Source: Faecalimonas umbilicata (GTDB lineage Bacteria > Bacillota > Clostridia > Lachnospirales > Lachnospiraceae). Taken from it: DNA of 64,000 nucleotides. The first letter of the stretch is position 1, and every line of letters starts with the position of its first letter. The notes beneath the pieces are model-generated. The model was not told the origin of the DNA. It did no database searches and was given only the letters and a program-made list of their open reading frames with translations. This document shows positions 61,361-64,000 of this stretch, in pieces. A program made the position numbers and the translations under genes. The DNA lies in the NCBI RefSeq assembly GCF_004346095.1, contig NZ_SLZV01000003.1, positions 1 to 64,000 of the forward strand, written 5' to 3'.

Positions 61361-61507
61361 TTATTCTCCCCAGCCAGTTCCTCCAACATCAAGCATATTA
61401 TCATTCTGTGACGAAGTCTCATCCCCTGTTACTCCACTCATCGTGATGATACTCTCTCCGTCAAACTCGATAATTTCTAATGCTGGTGCTTCATACTGTC
61501 TTTTCAT
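61361..61507 (-). CDS. 48-residue acidic peptide of unknown function
   Basis: The frame reads MKRQYEAPALEIIEFDGESI then ITMSGVTGDETSSQ and ends in VGGTGWGE. The N-terminal pattern (Y-x-x-P-x-L-E-I-x-x-F-D-x-E-x-I-I-T-x-S-G) recalls a large group of short uncharacterised Clostridia proteins with conserved N-termini and variable Gly/Asp/Ser tails. AAAGGATGAAGCAGG precedes the ATG. It lies 34 bases after the M26-N repeat gene and before a terminator, so the two are probably cotranscribed. No maturation enzyme is seen nearby. I do not assign a function. Confidence 0.65.
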   Translation of the reverse strand: MKRQYEAPALEIIEFDGESIITMSGVTGDETSSQNDNMLDVGGTGWGE

Positions 61508-61541
61508 CCTGCTTCATCCTTTCTACTGATTGTATCTCTTC

Positions 61542-64000
61542 CTACTCTGGAAGTATCTCTTCTTCTCCAAAAAGCTCCTCCGGCAGCACTTCCTCTTCTG
61601 GCAATACCGGCTGCTCTTCCGGAAGTACAGCTTCCGGCAGTTCCAGTGTATGCCCTTCTCCCGGCTGCGCTTCCGCCTGATTTTCTGATGGTTCCAAATG
61701 TTCTGGTTCCTCTATAGTAATCGGCAAATTGTCATAGGTCAAAAGCCATTTTAATGTCGGATACCCTTTTGTGGATACCGAACCGAAATCCCACGCGTCT
61801 GAATCGGCTCCCCCTTCGTTGCCATTGAAAGTCAAGACATCGCGATAGAACGAGACGTCGTATTTCTGCTGTTCCTCAGCAGCCAACAAGGTTCCTTTTG
61901 CAATCGTCGCCTCCGAAACATTACTTGTTCCTGTCGCGCTGGAAAGCTCGTAACATTTTGTAAGATTTGTCGCTTCTATTGTTTCAATCTGATATTTTCC
62001 TAAAAACTTATAATTGGCTCCTGCATTTCCGATGGCAATACATCTGTCTACCCACCAATTCTTCCCGTTGGTACCAAAAGTATCTATGCTTCCTAAAAAT
62101 CCACTCTTATCTCTCCATGTCGCCGGTTGGTTGGATCTCGCCTCCATGTTACTGATGACATTTCTTATCAGGGCTGCCTTAATCTCTCCCACAGCACCGC
62201 CTTGCTGGTTATTATCCATAACAATTTCCCCCTGCACGTAGGAATCTTCAAATTTGGAACGATACCCTGACAGCTGCCCGATGGCTCCTCCGACCAGATT
62301 GAAATTCGAAAGGTCTGCCGGAGCAATCTCCCGGTTAATGTCAATTCCCTCTAACCAGATTTTTCCGACATAGGATTCATACACAAGCCCGCTAAGTGAC
62401 GCAGTATTCGTTCCTCCATTCAGTTTTACATGATTCATATAGATCGTCTCCAGATGACCATACTCTACCGAACGTGCAAGTCCATTGGCTTCTGCTTTCC
62501 TTGTATATCCCCACTCCGTCTTCTCGCCTGCAGTTACAAAGACATTTTGTATACGGAGATTTCTCACAGTCGCCTTGGCATTGACTGACCTTCCTCGAAT
62601 CAGGTCAAACAAAGAGGCACGCAAGCCGTGGATGACCTGATTGTTTCCATCCAGTTCTCCTGAAAATTCTTTCATAATGTAGGAGGTCTGATTTTCCGGC
62701 AATCTCACTTGCTCCATGGAAATATTGTTCATCAAAATATATTTTCCACCCGGATTCTCTGAAATCTTCATCAAGTCTTCCGGTGTACGAATCTGAATAT
62801 ATTCCGCAGATGGATGTTCGGTGCGCAGTGGATGTTCGGTCACTGCCGATCCTTCCGGCAATGGCGGAAGCGGTTCTTCTCCTGCGATCCATACAAGGGA
62901 AGGATATCCATGTTCTGCCACAGAAGAAAAGTTCCATTTAGTACTGTCAAATTTCAAAGTATCCCGATAAAAATCCGGATTTTTATACTCGGTAGTTTCT
63001 GTCAAGTATCCCGAAACTGCGGCGCTTCTTCCGCTCACCGCTGCCTCATAGCAGTTCTTCAAGCCGAATTCCACCGCGGTGTTCGAATTTCCTTTTGTTG
63101 CAAATCGGTAAGCCTCCCCGACACTTCCCTGTGCCCGGTTTTCTCCTGCTTCCCCGATTGCAATGTTATTTTCCATCCACGTTGTCATACTTCCGTCAAA
63201 ACCGACCATTCCTATAAAGCCGGCTCCATCGGTCTGTGGTGATGTGGATTTTGTCCGCATATTTGAAACGACCTGTTTGACAGTGTTCTCCGTTCCGTAG
63301 TTGTTGTAGCCAAACACACCACCCTGCGTGTTGGAGCGAACAGTGATTTCTCCTGCCGCATAGCTGTCGTTGACATGAACTCCTCCATTCAACTGCGCGA
63401 TCAGGCCTCCGACCATCAAATCTGTCTTTCCAGCAAAAGCCGGTCCATATGGATTGATATTCAATCCTTCTGCCCACACTTCACTGATCGTCGTGTTTTG
63501 TGCCGTTCCTGCAAGTGCACCTGTATTATCTCCTCCTGCAAGAAGGATATTCTTTAACTGCAATCTCGAAATCTTCGCATTTTGTAAAGACTTCGCAAGC
63601 GCATTCGCCCCTTGGTCACTCTTCCACCGTTCTACTGTTACGTCTGTCACCTTTAAGTTCTTCACAGTTCCCGACAATCGGTCAAATAGCGGTGCCCCGG
63701 AAATTTCACGGATCGTCAGTCCATTTCCATCCAGCTCTCCACTGAAGTTTCCAAGGAAAGAGCCATCCTCAGCCTTTTTCCCAAAAAGAGAAATCGATTG
63801 CATCAGAATATATTTTCCGGAACTGTTTTTCGCCGCCAGAAGTTCTTCGGCCGTATGGATCGGCTCATATCCAGGCGGAACCGTCGTCTGTAACGGGGTT
63901 TCTTCTGCCGGTGTTCCTTCTGTACCCGGAGGTCTGATTCCCTCTGCATCCATCTCACGAAGTCTCGGCCAACCCGTCTTTGCTGCATCAGCCCAGTTCC
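61542..64000 (-). CDS. Cell-surface-type protein with two M26-N/GLUG-like repeats (5' end outside window)
   Basis: The frame is open to the window edge, so the N-terminus is missing; 819 residues are visible. Two units of about 350 residues repeat: each begins with SGKYILM-type sequence, FSGELDGN and a LFD segment. VRNL/VKNL strands, VGG, a SY(A/V)xGEI turn, QGG, VxSNM and AIGxAG follow, closing with FYRD...GYP(S/T)LxW. This is the pattern of the peptidase M26 N-terminal region of ZmpB/IgA1 proteases and of GLUG beta-helices. After the second repeat comes a Pro/Glu-rich tail; no HExxH protease domain or LPxTG anchor follows. Adhesion or glycan binding is a guess. Confidence 0.75.
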   Translation of the reverse strand, partial: NWADAAKTGWPRLREMDAEGIRPPGTEGTPAEETPLQTTVPPGYEPIHTAEELLAAKNSSGKYILMQSISLFGKKAEDGSFLGNFSGELDGNGLTIREISGAPLFDRLSGTVKNLKVTDVTVERWKSDQGANALAKSLQNAKISRLQLKNILLAGGDNTGALAGTAQNTTISEVWAEGLNINPYGPAFAGKTDLMVGGLIAQLNGGVHVNDSYAAGEITVRSNTQGGVFGYNNYGTENTVKQVVSNMRTKSTSPQTDGAGFIGMVGFDGSMTTWMENNIAIGEAGENRAQGSVGEAYRFATKGNSNTAVEFGLKNCYEAAVSGRSAAVSGYLTETTEYKNPDFYRDTLKFDSTKWNFSSVAEHGYPSLVWIAGEEPLPPLPEGSAVTEHPLRTEHPSAEYIQIRTPEDLMKISENPGGKYILMNNISMEQVRLPENQTSYIMKEFSGELDGNNQVIHGLRASLFDLIRGRSVNAKATVRNLRIQNVFVTAGEKTEWGYTRKAEANGLARSVEYGHLETIYMNHVKLNGGTNTASLSGLVYESYVGKIWLEGIDINREIAPADLSNFNLVGGAIGQLSGYRSKFEDSYVQGEIVMDNNQQGGAVGEIKAALIRNVISNMEARSNQPATWRDKSGFLGSIDTFGTNGKNWWVDRCIAIGNAGANYKFLGKYQIETIEATNLTKCYELSSATGTSNVSEATIAKGTLLAAEEQQKYDVSFYRDVLTFNGNEGGADSDAWDFGSVSTKGYPTLKWLLTYDNLPITIEEPEHLEPSENQAEAQPGEGHTLELPEAVLPEEQPVLPEEEVLPEELFGEEEILPE

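Noticed and set aside
61542-63953. IgA1 metalloprotease (M26) call for the terminal gene
   Set aside because: Only the M26 N-terminal-like repeats are present; the zinc HExxH catalytic domain, which would lie C-terminal to them, is absent.

Overview
The window is a chromosomal segment of a spore-forming, strictly anaerobic Clostridia, most likely a gut Lachnospiraceae of the Dorea / Mediterraneibacter / Blautia type. The basis is the complete sporulation set (spo0A, spoIVB, all eight spoIIIA genes, spoIIP, gpr), a monomeric [FeFe]-hydrogenase, a cobalamin-dependent MetH whose reactivation domain is a separate gene, the L27 N-terminal extension with its Prp protease, and Firmicutes gene orders. 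I identify the family from gene content, not from a search. Nearly all genes lie on the minus strand; only a MerR regulator (left end) and rpsT (near 54.5 kb) are on the plus strand. I see no rRNA, tRNA, CRISPR array, insertion sequence or prophage.

Layout, reading each minus-strand block in its direction of transcription. 0-1 kb: merR with a MerR-type 19-bp-spacer promoter firing leftward out of the window. 5.4-1 kb: rplU-prp-rpmA, then obgE-yhbY-nadD-yqeK-rsfS. 7.8-5.4 kb: HAD phosphatase, aspartokinase, CBS protein. 8.2 kb rpsU; 11-8.3 kb alaS. 13-11.1 kb: [FeFe]-hydrogenase, a 38-aa membrane protein and an unassigned rod-shaped RNA structure. 18.7-13.2 kb: glgA-metF-metH activation protein-metH. 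20.7-18.7 kb: spoIVB-spo0A. 29.3-20.9 kb: one long operon nusB-xseA-xseB-ispA-dxs-tlyA-nadK-argR-recN. 29.8 kb: an Asp23 protein; 31.5 kb: prfC. 36.5-31.6 kb: spoIIIAA-AH. 39.2-36.6 kb: rpsO and pnp. 47.6-39.4 kb: rimP-nusA-ylxR-ylxQ-infB-rbfA-nrnA-truB-ribF. 51.9-47.7 kb: a type IIA topoisomerase pair (parE-parC-like). 54.3-52 kb: gpr-spoIIP, divergent from rpsT. 60-54.9 kb: pyrH-frr-uppS-cdsA-dxr-rseP. 64-60.2 kb: an accessory-looking end with a surface protein made of two M26-N-like repeats (5' end outside the window), a 48-aa acidic peptide and a membrane-anchored degenerate NodB-like protein.

Most genes are housekeeping: ribosome biogenesis and translation, isoprenoid/undecaprenyl-phosphate and phospholipid synthesis (dxs, dxr, ispA, uppS, cdsA), one-carbon/methionine metabolism, and sporulation. 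Promoters with good -35/-10 boxes and clean 16-18 bp spacers can be read in front of most operons; candidate sigma-E boxes precede spoIIIAA and spoIIP.

The less explained material is mainly in RNA and small genes: the rod RNA between the hydrogenase and alaS, a 117-nt hairpin in the pnp leader, an inverted repeat with an in-loop Shine-Dalgarno and a 28-codon ORF between infB and rbfA, palindromes in the hydrogenase leader, a LexA-like box in front of parE-parC, and the M26-N repeat protein/48-aa peptide cluster. All functions are inferred by reading the sequence; no database search was possible.
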